A program made the translations under genes and the position numbers. A stretch of 64,000 nucleotides of DNA, taken from Streptomyces sp. NBC_01465. Its GTDB lineage: Bacteria > Actinomycetota > Actinomycetes > Streptomycetales > Streptomycetaceae. This document shows positions 16,643 to 25,195 of the stretch, one piece after another. Positions within the stretch are counted from its first letter, which is position 1. The number at the start of each line of letters is the position of its first letter. The notes under the pieces were generated by a model, which saw only the letters and a list, made by a program, of their open reading frames with translations, was not told the DNA's origin and did not search any database. The DNA lies in the NCBI RefSeq assembly GCF_036227325.1, contig NZ_CP109467.1, positions 806,001 through 870,000 on the forward strand, given 5' to 3'.

Positions 16643-17777
16643 CCATCCGCTGGATCTGATTGGTTCCTTCGACGATCTGCAGGACCTTGGCCTCGCGCAT
16701 GTACCGCTCGACGGGGAAGTCCACGGTGTACCCGTAGCCCCCGAGCACCTGGACCGCGTCGACGGTGACCTGCATCGCCATGTCCGTGCAGAAGAGCTTG
16801 GCCATGGCGGCCTGCCGGGAGAAGGGCCGCCCGGCGTCGCGCAGCCGCGCGGCGGAGAGATAGAGCGCCCGGCCCGCCTCGATGCGGGTGGCCATGTCGG
16901 CGAGCATGAAGCGCAGCCCCTGGAAGTCCGCGATGGGGCGGCCGAACTGCTGCCGTCCCGTGGCGTACGCGACCGCCTCGTCCAGGGCCGCCTGGGCGAC
17001 CCCGACGGCGCAGGCGGCGATGCCGAGACGGCCGGAGTCGAGCGCGGAGAGCGCGATGGCGAAGCCCTGGCCCTCCTCGCCGATCCGGCGGGCGTCGGAG
17101 ACCAGTACGCCGTCGAAGTTCAGCTGGGCGGTGGGCGAACCCTTCATGCCCATCTTCTTCTCGGGTGCGGCGGCGTTCAGCCCCTCGGCGTCCCCGGGGA
17201 CCAGGAACGCCGTGATGCCGCGGGCGCCTTCGCCGCCGGTCCTGGCCAGGACGGTGTAGAAGTCGGCGACTCCGCCGTGGGTGATCCAGGCCTTGGTGCC
17301 GGTGATCACCCAGTCGTCGCCGTCGCGCACGGCCTTCGTCCGCAGGGACGCCGCATCCGACCCCGAGGAGGGCTCGGAGAGGCAGTACGCGCCGAGCAGT
17401 CCGCCGCCGAGCATGGCGGGAAGGTGCGCGGTCTGCTGCTCCTTGGTGCCGTAGCCGGACAGGGCGTGGCAGGCGAGGGAGTGGACGCTGACGCCGAGGC
17501 CGATGGTAAGCCGGGCCGCGGCGAGCTCTTCGAGGACCTGGAGATAGACCTCGTACGGCTGGTCGCCGCCGCCGAATTCACTGTCGTACGGAAGCCCGAG
17601 CAGTCCGGACTCGGAGAGCAGGGTGAAAATCTCGCGCGGGAAGTGCCCGGCATCCTCCTCGGCGGAGGCTCCGGGCGCGATCTCGCGCTGGACCATGTCG
17701 CGTACGAGCGCGATGAGGTCCCGGGACTCCTCGGTGGGCAACTGCCGGTCCACCAACTGCGGGGCGCGGTCGGGCAT
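16605..17777 (-). CDS. Acyl-CoA dehydrogenase
   Basis: This 390-residue FAD-dependent acyl-CoA dehydrogenase oxidises an acyl-CoA at C2-C3. Signatures: SEPSSGSDAASLRTKA (FAD/substrate), AWITHGG, the GRQQFGRPI segment, and the catalytic glutamate in IVEGTNQIQRM near residue 375. The length is standard. The start at ATG 17775-17777 fits the family. Downstream on the same strand are the unknown gene (15169) and the APH-like kinase (14042), separated by about 311 bases that contain the small plus-strand gene. The substrate chain cannot be read from sequence. Confidence 0.95.
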   Translation of the reverse strand: MPDRAPQLVDRQLPTEESRDLIALVRDMVQREIAPGASAEEDAGHFPREIFTLLSESGLLGLPYDSEFGGGDQPYEVYLQVLEELAAARLTIGLGVSVHSLACHALSGYGTKEQQTAHLPAMLGGGLLGAYCLSEPSSGSDAASLRTKAVRDGDDWVITGTKAWITHGGVADFYTVLARTGGEGARGITAFLVPGDAEGLNAAAPEKKMGMKGSPTAQLNFDGVLVSDARRIGEEGQGFAIALSALDSGRLGIAACAVGVAQAALDEAVAYATGRQQFGRPIADFQGLRFMLADMATRIEAGRALYLSAARLRDAGRPFSRQAAMAKLFCTDMAMQVTVDAVQVLGGYGYTVDFPVERYMREAKVLQIVEGTNQIQRMVIARHLAGPETH

Positions 17778-17951
17778 GGCGACGCTCTCCTCCCTGTCGG
17801 GCGCTGCGGCGCACGCGCGGCCAGGGTGTGGCGGCGCCGCCGGGTCTTGGCCTGCAGCCGATGCTGCCCTCCCGGATCGCGGAAGAGGCTGACCAGCGGC
17901 TGTGGCGGGTCGAGTATGCCCGATCGGCGGACTTCCGTCACGGGTGGAAAT

Positions 17952-17991
17952 TGGTCCGAACCATTGACCTCACTGGTCTAGTCCTTCTACC
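17952..17991 (+). promoter_or_regulatory. chiD promoter with chitinase-type direct repeats (DasR site)
   Basis: Two 12-base repeats, TGGTCCGAACCA (17952-17963) and TGGTCTAGTCCT (17974-17985), bracket a -35 TTGACC (17964-17969); a -10-like TCTACC follows at 17986-17991. This arrangement is the known Streptomyces chitinase promoter architecture, in which the repeats mediate chitin induction and glucose repression. ACTGGTCTAGTCCT (17972-17985) is also close to the DasR responsive element. It lies about 90 bases before chiD in the 301-base gene-free stretch 17778-18078; I see nothing else there. Confidence 0.8.
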
Positions 17992-18078
17992 GTTCACCCC
18001 GAGCGCCTTGCGCGTTCATGTCAAACAAAGGTCAACGGCACCATCCCCCCACGCTCCCCTCCCCCACGAGGTGACACG

Positions 18079-19332
<1,254 letters not shown>

Positions 19333-19351
19333 CGTCGGCCGCAACACACTT

Positions 19352-19381
19352 GGGGTGGGGAGCCCGGCGGCTCCCCACCCC
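19352..19381. terminator. Bidirectional terminator between chiD and the TetR gene
   Basis: A perfect 13-base-pair inverted repeat (19352-19364 and 19369-19381) with loop CGGC lies 20 bases after the chiD stop and 5 bases from the end of the convergent TetR gene. Confidence 0.85.
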
Positions 19382-19386
19382 TCGCG

Positions 19387-20019
19387 CTATGTTCCGGCCG
19401 GCGGCGGAGAGGGGCACTCCGGCACGAACTCCCCGATCGTGTCGAGGGTCTTGCGCAGCATCCGCACCAGCAGCTCGCGGATCGTGTCCCGCTCCAGCTC
19501 CTGATGGCTCAGCCAGTCGAGCGTCACGCTCTCGACGGTGTTCAGCCAGCCGCGCAGCGCGAGCCGGGCGAGCAGCGGGACCTCCCGGCGGCCGTACGCA
19601 CCCATGGCGATGGTGGCGATCAGCTCCTCGCGCACCGCGTCCCGGATCGCGAGCACCTGGGTGTCGAAGCCGACTCCGCCGGTGACGATCGTGCGGTAGG
19701 CCGCCTGGTGGTTCTGGGCGTAGAGCAGATAGCCGTCGATGGTGCGGTGCGTGCGCTCGGCGCGCGGCAGGTCCGCGTGGCTGGCCGCGCGGACGACCAG
19801 CTCGGCGACCGAGTCCTCGACGATGGCCAGGTAGTAACCGCGTTTGCTCTTGAAGTAGTAGTAGATCAACCCCTTCGCGACATTCGCGTGCTTGGCGATG
19901 TCGTCCATGGAGAGCGCGTCGTACGACGTGTCGGCGAACAACTTCCGCCCGGTTGCGATGAGTTCGGCGCGACGAACCTGGGATCGTTCGGTCGTTCCGC
20001 GCTGTTGACTATTATTCAA
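19387..20019 (-). CDS. TetR-family regulator
   Basis: This 210-residue protein has the TetR HTH (residues about 18-65; SMDDIAKHANVAKGLIYYYF with KSKRGYYLAIV) and an all-helical ligand domain. No ATG is available near the N-terminus, so TTG 20017-20019 (MNNSQQRGTTE) is the most likely start. It is divergent from the DUF6230 gene with only 40 bases between, and the promoter of that gene overlaps the regulator's own start, so mutual control is very likely. The ligand is unknown. Confidence 0.9.
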   Translation of the reverse strand: MNNSQQRGTTERSQVRRAELIATGRKLFADTSYDALSMDDIAKHANVAKGLIYYYFKSKRGYYLAIVEDSVAELVVRAASHADLPRAERTHRTIDGYLLYAQNHQAAYRTIVTGGVGFDTQVLAIRDAVREELIATIAMGAYGRREVPLLARLALRGWLNTVESVTLDWLSHQELERDTIRELLVRMLRKTLDTIGEFVPECPSPPPAGT

Positions 20020-20034
20020 ATTCAGCCCTAGTCT
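20005..20034 (+). promoter_or_regulatory. Promoter of the DUF6230 operon, overlapping the TetR start
   Basis: TTGACT (20005-20010) and TAGTCT (20029-20034) are separated by 18 bases and match the HrdB-type consensus. The TetR start codon (20017-20019) lies inside this promoter. The tandem ATTCA-A-ATTCA at 20014-20024 sits between -35 and -10 and is a plausible TetR operator. Confidence 0.6.
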
Positions 20035-20059
20035 CCCACTGCCTCAGGATTCCCGCAGT

Positions 20060-20698
20060 ATGGCAGACGTACGGGAGGACCAAGTGAGCGCAGCCGAGCG
20101 GCCGTTGACCGAGGGCCGTACATCGTGGAAGAAGACCGCTGTCGTCGCCGTCCCCGCGATCCTCGCGGTCGGCATCATGGCGTCCGTCATGGCCCAGGGC
20201 GCGCTCGCCGCGTCCTTCGCCGTCTCGGGCACCAGCTTTCAGGTCTCGTCGGGGAAACTCACCAGTACGGGGCTCTCGTCGTACGTACAGACCGACCGCG
20301 CCGTCGACGGCAAGGGCCACCCGGTGGCCCTGCTCGGCATCGGCAACGCCAGGCTCTCCGACATCTGTCAGGCCGCCGAGGTCAAAACCCCGGTGGGAAC
20401 CGTGGTGTTCAAGTTGACGGCGGGCGGTGACGCGGGCGAGGTCACGGCCAGCAGTCTCGTCATCGACGGCGAGGACCTGGTCGGCGACGCCCACTTCGGC
20501 ACGGCGCAGATCGGCCGGGACGCCTCCACTCTCGACGCGGTGCCGGGCATCAAGGGCGAGGCCGGCAAGTTCGGCCTGCAGGCCGGGGACATCGAGGTCG
20601 ACGGCGTGAAGTCGCACGCCTGGTCGGCCACCGGCGGGAACTTCCATCTGAAGGGGCTCAAGGTCGATGTGAGCCTCAACGGCAAGAAGTGCTTCTGA
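20060..20698 (+). CDS. DUF6230 family protein
   Basis: This encodes 212 residues with one N-terminal membrane helix (AVVAVPAILAVGIMASVMAQGAL, about residues 30-52) followed by a beta-rich extracytoplasmic domain (FAVSGTSFQVSSGKLTSTGL...). The family is sometimes mislabelled 'cholesterol esterase'; no esterase triad is visible. It is followed two bases after its stop by the DUF6114 gene, the normal partner, and controlled by the divergent TetR gene. Likely role: a membrane-anchored surface protein working with the downstream membrane proteins. The molecular function is unknown. Confidence 0.87.
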   Translation: MADVREDQVSAAERPLTEGRTSWKKTAVVAVPAILAVGIMASVMAQGALAASFAVSGTSFQVSSGKLTSTGLSSYVQTDRAVDGKGHPVALLGIGNARLSDICQAAEVKTPVGTVVFKLTAGGDAGEVTASSLVIDGEDLVGDAHFGTAQIGRDASTLDAVPGIKGEAGKFGLQAGDIEVDGVKSHAWSATGGNFHLKGLKVDVSLNGKKCF

Positions 20699-20700
20699 CC

Positions 20701-21597
20701 ATGGGGTGGCTGGACGATCGTCTGCCCCTGCCCGACGTCAGACACGAGGTGCGGGCCTGGCGCCGCACCCGGCCCTTCTGGGCCGGTCTGCTCCTGATCC
20801 TCGGCGGCCTGGAACTGCTGCTGGTCCCGCTCTCGCCACTGACCATCCTGGTCAGCCTGGGGCTCGGCGGGATCGCGGCCATCGGCATCGGACTCGCGCT
20901 GATGGTCGCGGGGGCCTTCCTGTGGTTCCTGCCGCACACCCGTCACTACGTGTCCATCAACGCCCTGATCCTGTCCGTGCTCTCCTTCGCCGCGACCAAT
21001 CTCGGCGGCTTCCTGGTCGGCATGGGGCTCGGCATCGCGGGCAGTGCGATGGGCTTCTCGTGGAATCCCGTACGGAAGGAGGAACCGCTGCCGGACCGGG
21101 GCCGAAGCCGTACGCTCGCCGCCGCACTGCCCGTCGTGCTGCTCGCGGCGCTCGGGCAACCGGGCGAGCAGGCGCCCGCGCCCGGCCCGGTGACGGTCCC
21201 GCGCAACACCCCGACCATCACGACCACACTCTTCGCCCCGGACGGCTTCCTGATCGCGGGCGTACGGGAAGTGCCGAGCGCGGGCGGCCCGATCAAGGTC
21301 ATGGTGCTGAAGATGAGGTCCGCCTCGCTCACCGACTACCGCCTCACCACGCACGACGGCGGGAACGAGCTGAGCCTGGGCGCCGACACCCTGGATCTGA
21401 GCGGCGACGTGACGCTCTACCTCACCAAGTTCAGCGGCTGCATCGAGGGCGTCATCTGTCTCACCTTCACCCCGGACGGACTGCCCGTGCCGCCCGTCGT
21501 GCCGCCCTTCGTCTTCCTCACGGACGTCAGCGCCGACCAGGCCCTGGTCACCTCCGATTCGATCACCACCACCGGTCTGACGCTGGGGGCGACATGA
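20701..21597 (+). CDS. DUF6114 membrane protein with extracytoplasmic tail
   Basis: This encodes 298 residues from ATG 20701. Three or four transmembrane helices occupy residues 25-115 (FWAGLLLILGGLELLLVPL, ILVSLGLGGIAAIGIGLALM, YVSINALILSVLSFAATNLG). A proline-rich linker with a further hydrophobic segment (LAAALPVVLLAALG) then leads to a beta-rich C-terminal domain. The N-terminal half is the DUF6114 domain, which regularly follows DUF6230 in Streptomyces. A GTG four codons upstream, inside the previous gene, is a possible alternative. It overlaps the next gene by ATGA. Confidence 0.85.
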   Translation: MGWLDDRLPLPDVRHEVRAWRRTRPFWAGLLLILGGLELLLVPLSPLTILVSLGLGGIAAIGIGLALMVAGAFLWFLPHTRHYVSINALILSVLSFAATNLGGFLVGMGLGIAGSAMGFSWNPVRKEEPLPDRGRSRTLAAALPVVLLAALGQPGEQAPAPGPVTVPRNTPTITTTLFAPDGFLIAGVREVPSAGGPIKVMVLKMRSASLTDYRLTTHDGGNELSLGADTLDLSGDVTLYLTKFSGCIEGVICLTFTPDGLPVPPVVPPFVFLTDVSADQALVTSDSITTTGLTLGAT

Positions 21598-22490
21598 TCC
21601 AGATCCAGGCCGCGCTCTTCTGGGCGTACGCGATCGGCGCGACCTTCGCCCTGTCCGCGGGGCGCCAACTCCAGTGGTGGGAACGGTCGGTGCACGGCGA
21701 GGGGGTGCGGACACGAAGCCGGGCAGCCAACCCCTATCTGGCGCTGACCCTGCTCTTCGCCGCGGTGCTGATGGTGCCGACCGGGCTCTTCCTGCTCTGG
21801 CAGAACCCGTCCTGGGCGACGATGCACGTGGCGCGCGGGCACGACGGGATCTGGGCCGGGTTCGTGCTCTTCTACGCGGGCGGGATCGTGGTCGGCGCCC
21901 TGCTCGGCTTCCTGGCGGCGCAGGCGCTGGTGCTCGTGGGCGCCGGGTACTGGGCGTATCTCCAGTGCGTGGGCGGGTACTTCCTGCTCTTCGGCACGCT
22001 GATCCACGGCTGGGACGGCAACGGCTACCGGCGGATGCTGACCACGAATTCGGCCGCGTACAAGGACTGGCCGAAGGACAGCGTGGTCAACCACGTCCTG
22101 GACTTCCTGACCTCCGGGACCTTCCTCGCCCTGCTGGTCCTGGGCGCGGCGGTGATCGGGACGATGCTGCTGACCGAGATCGGCTGGCTGGTCGAGGGGT
22201 GGAAGCTGCCCGGCGCGGACGAGGACCGCAAGGTGCCGCGGGTCGTCGCGGTCGCGATCGCCGGGGCGGGTGTGCACGGACTGCCGTTCGTCGGGGCGCT
22301 CGGCGCGAGCGTGCTCATGCACCTGCTGGGCGGCCCGCTGGGTTTGGCGCTCTTCGCCGTACTGGCCGGCTTCGCACTGCTCGCGCGCCGCAGTCCGGTG
22401 CGCTGGCTCTACGGACTGGTGGGCGTCCCAGCCCGGCACTGGAAGGCCGGGCTCGACGACCCGGTGCTCACATCAGGCCGGTCTGGGTGA
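21594..22490 (+). CDS. Multi-pass membrane protein of unknown function
   Basis: This encodes 298 residues starting at ATG 21594, which overlaps the DUF6114 stop (ATGA), so translation is probably coupled. At least six transmembrane segments are visible: [92 protein letters not shown] and HLLGGPLGLALFAVLAGFAL. Between them lies a polar loop, WDGNGYRRMLTTNSAAY. I do not recognise the family. Its position makes it the third member of the TetR-controlled DUF6230/DUF6114 unit. Its last 23 bases overlap a small minus-strand gene. Confidence 0.8.
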   Translation: MIQIQAALFWAYAIGATFALSAGRQLQWWERSVHGEGVRTRSRAANPYLALTLLFAAVLMVPTGLFLLWQNPSWATMHVARGHDGIWAGFVLFYAGGIVVGALLGFLAAQALVLVGAGYWAYLQCVGGYFLLFGTLIHGWDGNGYRRMLTTNSAAYKDWPKDSVVNHVLDFLTSGTFLALLVLGAAVIGTMLLTEIGWLVEGWKLPGADEDRKVPRVVAVAIAGAGVHGLPFVGALGASVLMHLLGGPLGLALFAVLAGFALLARRSPVRWLYGLVGVPARHWKAGLDDPVLTSGRSG

Positions 22491-22605
22491 CGAGCATCGC
22501 GAGGACCACGACGAAGGTCCAGCCTGCGATGTGCTCGACGATCTTGTTGGTGTTCCTGGGGCCGCCGGTGCGGGCGCGGGCGGACTTGATGGCGGTGGCA
22601 GTCAT
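22468..22605 (-). CDS. Small single-helix membrane peptide (45 aa)
   Basis: From ATG 22603-22605 the peptide begins MTATAIKSARARTGGPRNTN and ends with the membrane helix IAGWTFVVVLAMLVTQTGLM. A basic N-terminus followed by one C-terminal helix is typical of real small membrane peptides, and I recall similar short proteins in other streptomycetes. It overlaps the convergent 21594 gene by 23 bases and lies downstream of the peptidase gene on the same strand. Function is unknown. Confidence 0.6.
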   Translation of the reverse strand: MTATAIKSARARTGGPRNTNKIVEHIAGWTFVVVLAMLVTQTGLM

Positions 22606-22680
22606 GCTGTCCACAGTGCCAGGGGATGCGGCCCCCGAGGTAGAGACGTTGGTCACTGCGCTCGGGGGCCGAACCGCCGG

Positions 22681-24048
22681 TCAGTGGATGCCGACCGCCG
22701 CGAGAGCCCGCTTCTGGGCGGGCGTCGGGTGGGCGGGCCAGTAGAGGTAGCAGACGCCGCCTGTGCCGGAGGACACACCGCCGGAGGCGTTGTACCGCTT
22801 GGTACGCAACCAGATGTTCTCCCACTCCGCCCGCTTGTAGACGTGGCGGACCGCGTCGTCGTTCGGGGAGGCCGGGTCGTTGGCGATCACGTCGCCGTCG
22901 GCGGTGAAGCCGATGACCGTCATCAGGTGGCCGGACGTCCCGTACCCGGCACCGGTCAGCTCCGTCTTCAGGAACGACTGGGACGTTATGGCCGGGATGC
23001 CGGCGCGGATCAGCGTCTCCAGGTCGTTCAGCGAGGAGAGGCGGGTGACGACGGAGCTCATGTCCTTGTACGTCGCCGCGTAGGCCGCGTTGAAGGGCCA
23101 GTTGCCGCAGCCCTCGTACTGGTAGTCGTAGGTAAAGCGCGCCGCGTGGTCGACCTCGGGGTCGGCGTACGTCGGGTCCACCCAGGCCAGGTCGGCGGCG
23201 GTCGGGCCGCGCCCCCAGTACTTGATGATCATCGCGGAGGAGGTGGGGCTGCACCAGGCCTCGCCGCCGTTGTCGTACTCCGGGTACTGGCCGGCGTGCA
23301 CGTTCTGCGAGAAGCGCGGAACGGCCAGCTCCTTCGCCAGGCCCGGTGTCGACGCGGGCACGGTGAAGCGGTCCGGGACGTCGGAGGCCATCGCGCCGAG
23401 CCGCCACACGGTGGGCGTGAGCCGGGTGCCGGGGGTGCGGTGGAGCGTGAGGCGCAGCCGGTACGAGTCCAGGCGCAGCCCGGTCGAGGCGTCGTCGATG
23501 GCGAAGGTGTCGGTCCAGATGGAGCTCTTGCCGTCGCTCTGGTCGTCCACCGAAGTGCGCTTGATGTCGCCGTCGCCCGCCGCCCAGCGGCCCATCACGT
23601 ACCAGGGCGTCGTGGTCTTGTCGGAGTACGTGCCCTGCAGCTCGATCTGGATCCAGGTGCCGGCCGGGGCGTGTGCGTTCCAGGAGGCGATGACCTCGGT
23701 GGCCGGGACGTGCGAGCGGTGGACGGGCGAGGTCCAGGTCGCGTACTCCCAGGTGGAGGTCTTCTGGGTGTGCGGGTCGGTGTAGTCGGTGCGGCCCGCC
23801 GGCGCGCCGATGACCAGGCCGGGGCGGCGGCCGGCGACGGCGTGCGTGCCGCGGCCCGCGCCGCAGCGCCAGTCGGTGTACGAGGTCCAGGCCTGGTTGT
23901 CCACCAGTGCGGGCTGCCCGCTGTCGGGGCGGCCGGGGCGGGCGGCGGGGGTGGCGGCCGAAGCGGGAGCGGCGGACCCGGCGGCGGTGGCCGCGGCTGC
24001 CGCGAGTGCGGCGGCGAGGACGGTTCTGCGGGACGTGGAGCTGGTCAC
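22681..24048 (-). CDS. Secreted C39-family peptidase-like protein
   Basis: This encodes 455 residues from GTG 24046-24048. A twin-arginine-type signal (TSRRTVLAAALAAAAATAAG, ending ...ASAA) suggests export. Residues about 60-270 are a beta-sandwich-like region; the C-terminal 190 residues form a papain-like domain with the nucleophile Cys in GGEAWCSPTSSAMI, the His in SGHLMTVIGFT, and the Asp in VIANDPAS. That Cys-His-Asp order matches the C39/C39-like bacteriocin-processing fold used here as a free secreted peptidase. It is a single gene; downstream only the small membrane peptide follows. Confidence 0.85.
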   Translation of the reverse strand: MTSSTSRRTVLAAALAAAAATAAGSAAPASAATPAARPGRPDSGQPALVDNQAWTSYTDWRCGAGRGTHAVAGRRPGLVIGAPAGRTDYTDPHTQKTSTWEYATWTSPVHRSHVPATEVIASWNAHAPAGTWIQIELQGTYSDKTTTPWYVMGRWAAGDGDIKRTSVDDQSDGKSSIWTDTFAIDDASTGLRLDSYRLRLTLHRTPGTRLTPTVWRLGAMASDVPDRFTVPASTPGLAKELAVPRFSQNVHAGQYPEYDNGGEAWCSPTSSAMIIKYWGRGPTAADLAWVDPTYADPEVDHAARFTYDYQYEGCGNWPFNAAYAATYKDMSSVVTRLSSLNDLETLIRAGIPAITSQSFLKTELTGAGYGTSGHLMTVIGFTADGDVIANDPASPNDDAVRHVYKRAEWENIWLRTKRYNASGGVSSGTGGVCYLYWPAHPTPAQKRALAAVGIH

Positions 24049-24222
24049 GGTGGTGGACCCCCAGTCGGATACGGATGGGGCAGCAGGAGCTGAACAGTGG
24101 GCCAACTATCGCGGGTCCCGGCCGACTTCTGCCAGTGATTCGGGCCGCGTCCTGTGACCAATATTGGTGTGGACCACTGGCGTGACCTGCGGTGCACCAG
24201 CCGCCTCACTAGGGTGATCACC

Positions 24223-24804
24223 ATGGAAGACCTCGCTCGTCTGGCCGCTTCGGTCACCGCTCTGCCCGCCTCCTGCGGACCGGTCAGGCTCGTCGCCGTC
24301 GACGGCCACGCGGGCTCGGGCAAGAGCACGTTCGCCGAGCGCCTCGCGGAGGCCCTCGGCGGTGCGCCCGTGCTGCACCTCGACGACGTCGCCACCCACC
24401 AGGAGCTGTTCACCTGGACGGACCGGCTGCTGGAAACGGTGATCGGTCCGCTGGCCCGGGGCGCGGCCGCACGGTACGCACCGTACGACTGGACGCTCCG
24501 CGCCTTCCGCGGCGAGCGCGTCCTGGAGCCCGCGCCGGTCGTGCTGATCGAGGGCGTGGGGGCGGGGCGCCGGGCCCTGCGGCCCTTTGTGGCACAGCTG
24601 TTGTGGATGGATCTGGGCGCCGAGGAGTCCTGGGCACGGGGCCGGCGCCGGGACGGTCCCGCGCAGGCGGAGTTCTGGGACGGCTGGACCGCGGCGGAGG
24701 TACGACATTTCTCGGCCGACCCCTCGAAGCCCTTCGCGGACCTTCTGGTGCGGCAGTGCCGTACGGGATACGAGTGGCGCCAGCCACCTTCCGTGGCAGC
24801 CTGA
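24223..24804 (+). CDS. P-loop kinase, uridine-kinase-like
   Basis: This 193-residue protein starts at ATG 24223 (MEDLARLAASV) with AGGGTG 8 bases upstream. Walker A is GHAGSGKST (residues 28-36); LHLDDVATHQELFTW forms the LID/acceptor region and VVLIEGVGAGRRAL the Walker-B-like strand. It resembles the uridine kinase/phosphoribulokinase group of small-molecule kinases, often annotated as uridine kinase in Streptomyces, though the specific substrate is not certain. It is monocistronic; the following 391 bases hold only the candidate small RNA described next. Confidence 0.82.
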   Translation: MEDLARLAASVTALPASCGPVRLVAVDGHAGSGKSTFAERLAEALGGAPVLHLDDVATHQELFTWTDRLLETVIGPLARGAAARYAPYDWTLRAFRGERVLEPAPVVLIEGVGAGRRALRPFVAQLLWMDLGAEESWARGRRRDGPAQAEFWDGWTAAEVRHFSADPSKPFADLLVRQCRTGYEWRQPPSVAA

Positions 24805-24891
24805 ATACACCGATCCCTCACGGAGCGTGACAACCCCCTCGCACCGTGCTGGAGCGGTCGTGGACGGCCGCGCACAGTGCCCCAACTCCGC

Positions 24892-24921
24892 TTGACCCGG
24901 GGCCCGTACAGGTCTTACGTT
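24892..24921 (+). promoter_or_regulatory. Promoter of candidate small RNA
   Basis: TTGACC (24892-24897) and TACGTT (24916-24921) are separated by 18 bases, a close match to the principal-sigma consensus. A start near 24928 would produce the short structured transcript described at 24928. Confidence 0.65.
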
Positions 24922-24927
24922 CTCAAT

Positions 24928-24997
24928 GTGCGGCTTTTCGAAGCCGCCGCAGACGCGAAGCCCCCGGTTGTTCCCCCGTGATCGGGGGCTTCGTTCT
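24928..24997 (+). ncRNA. Candidate ~70-nt small RNA with two hairpins
   Basis: Beginning seven bases after the promoter, the predicted RNA folds into a 7-bp stem capped by a UUCG tetraloop (24930-24947), then an 11-bp terminator-like hairpin (24956-24966 with 24983-24993) whose 16-base loop contains UUCCCCCGUG. The terminator stem ends with UUCGUUCU. No reading frame fits inside. The C-rich loop recalls the actinobacterial 6C RNA family, but the UUCG-capped first hairpin does not, so family membership is open. Alternatively it is an attenuated leader of the AAA gene 200 bases downstream. Confidence 0.5.
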
Positions 24998-25195
24998 GCC
25001 CCCGACCCGTGTTTTCCGGGCGCTGCACGCCTCCGAACGCTCACCCTCGGTCACGGTCCGCCGACGTGGACGCGCGTCGACAACTCCCCCGCAGCCCTTC
25101 GGTAGTTGCACCCTGCGCAGGTACGATGCCCTTCGGGCGGCACCGGCCAGCGGGCCGGTCCGCACAGTACGGGGGCACGGTCTGTGGGGGACGTG

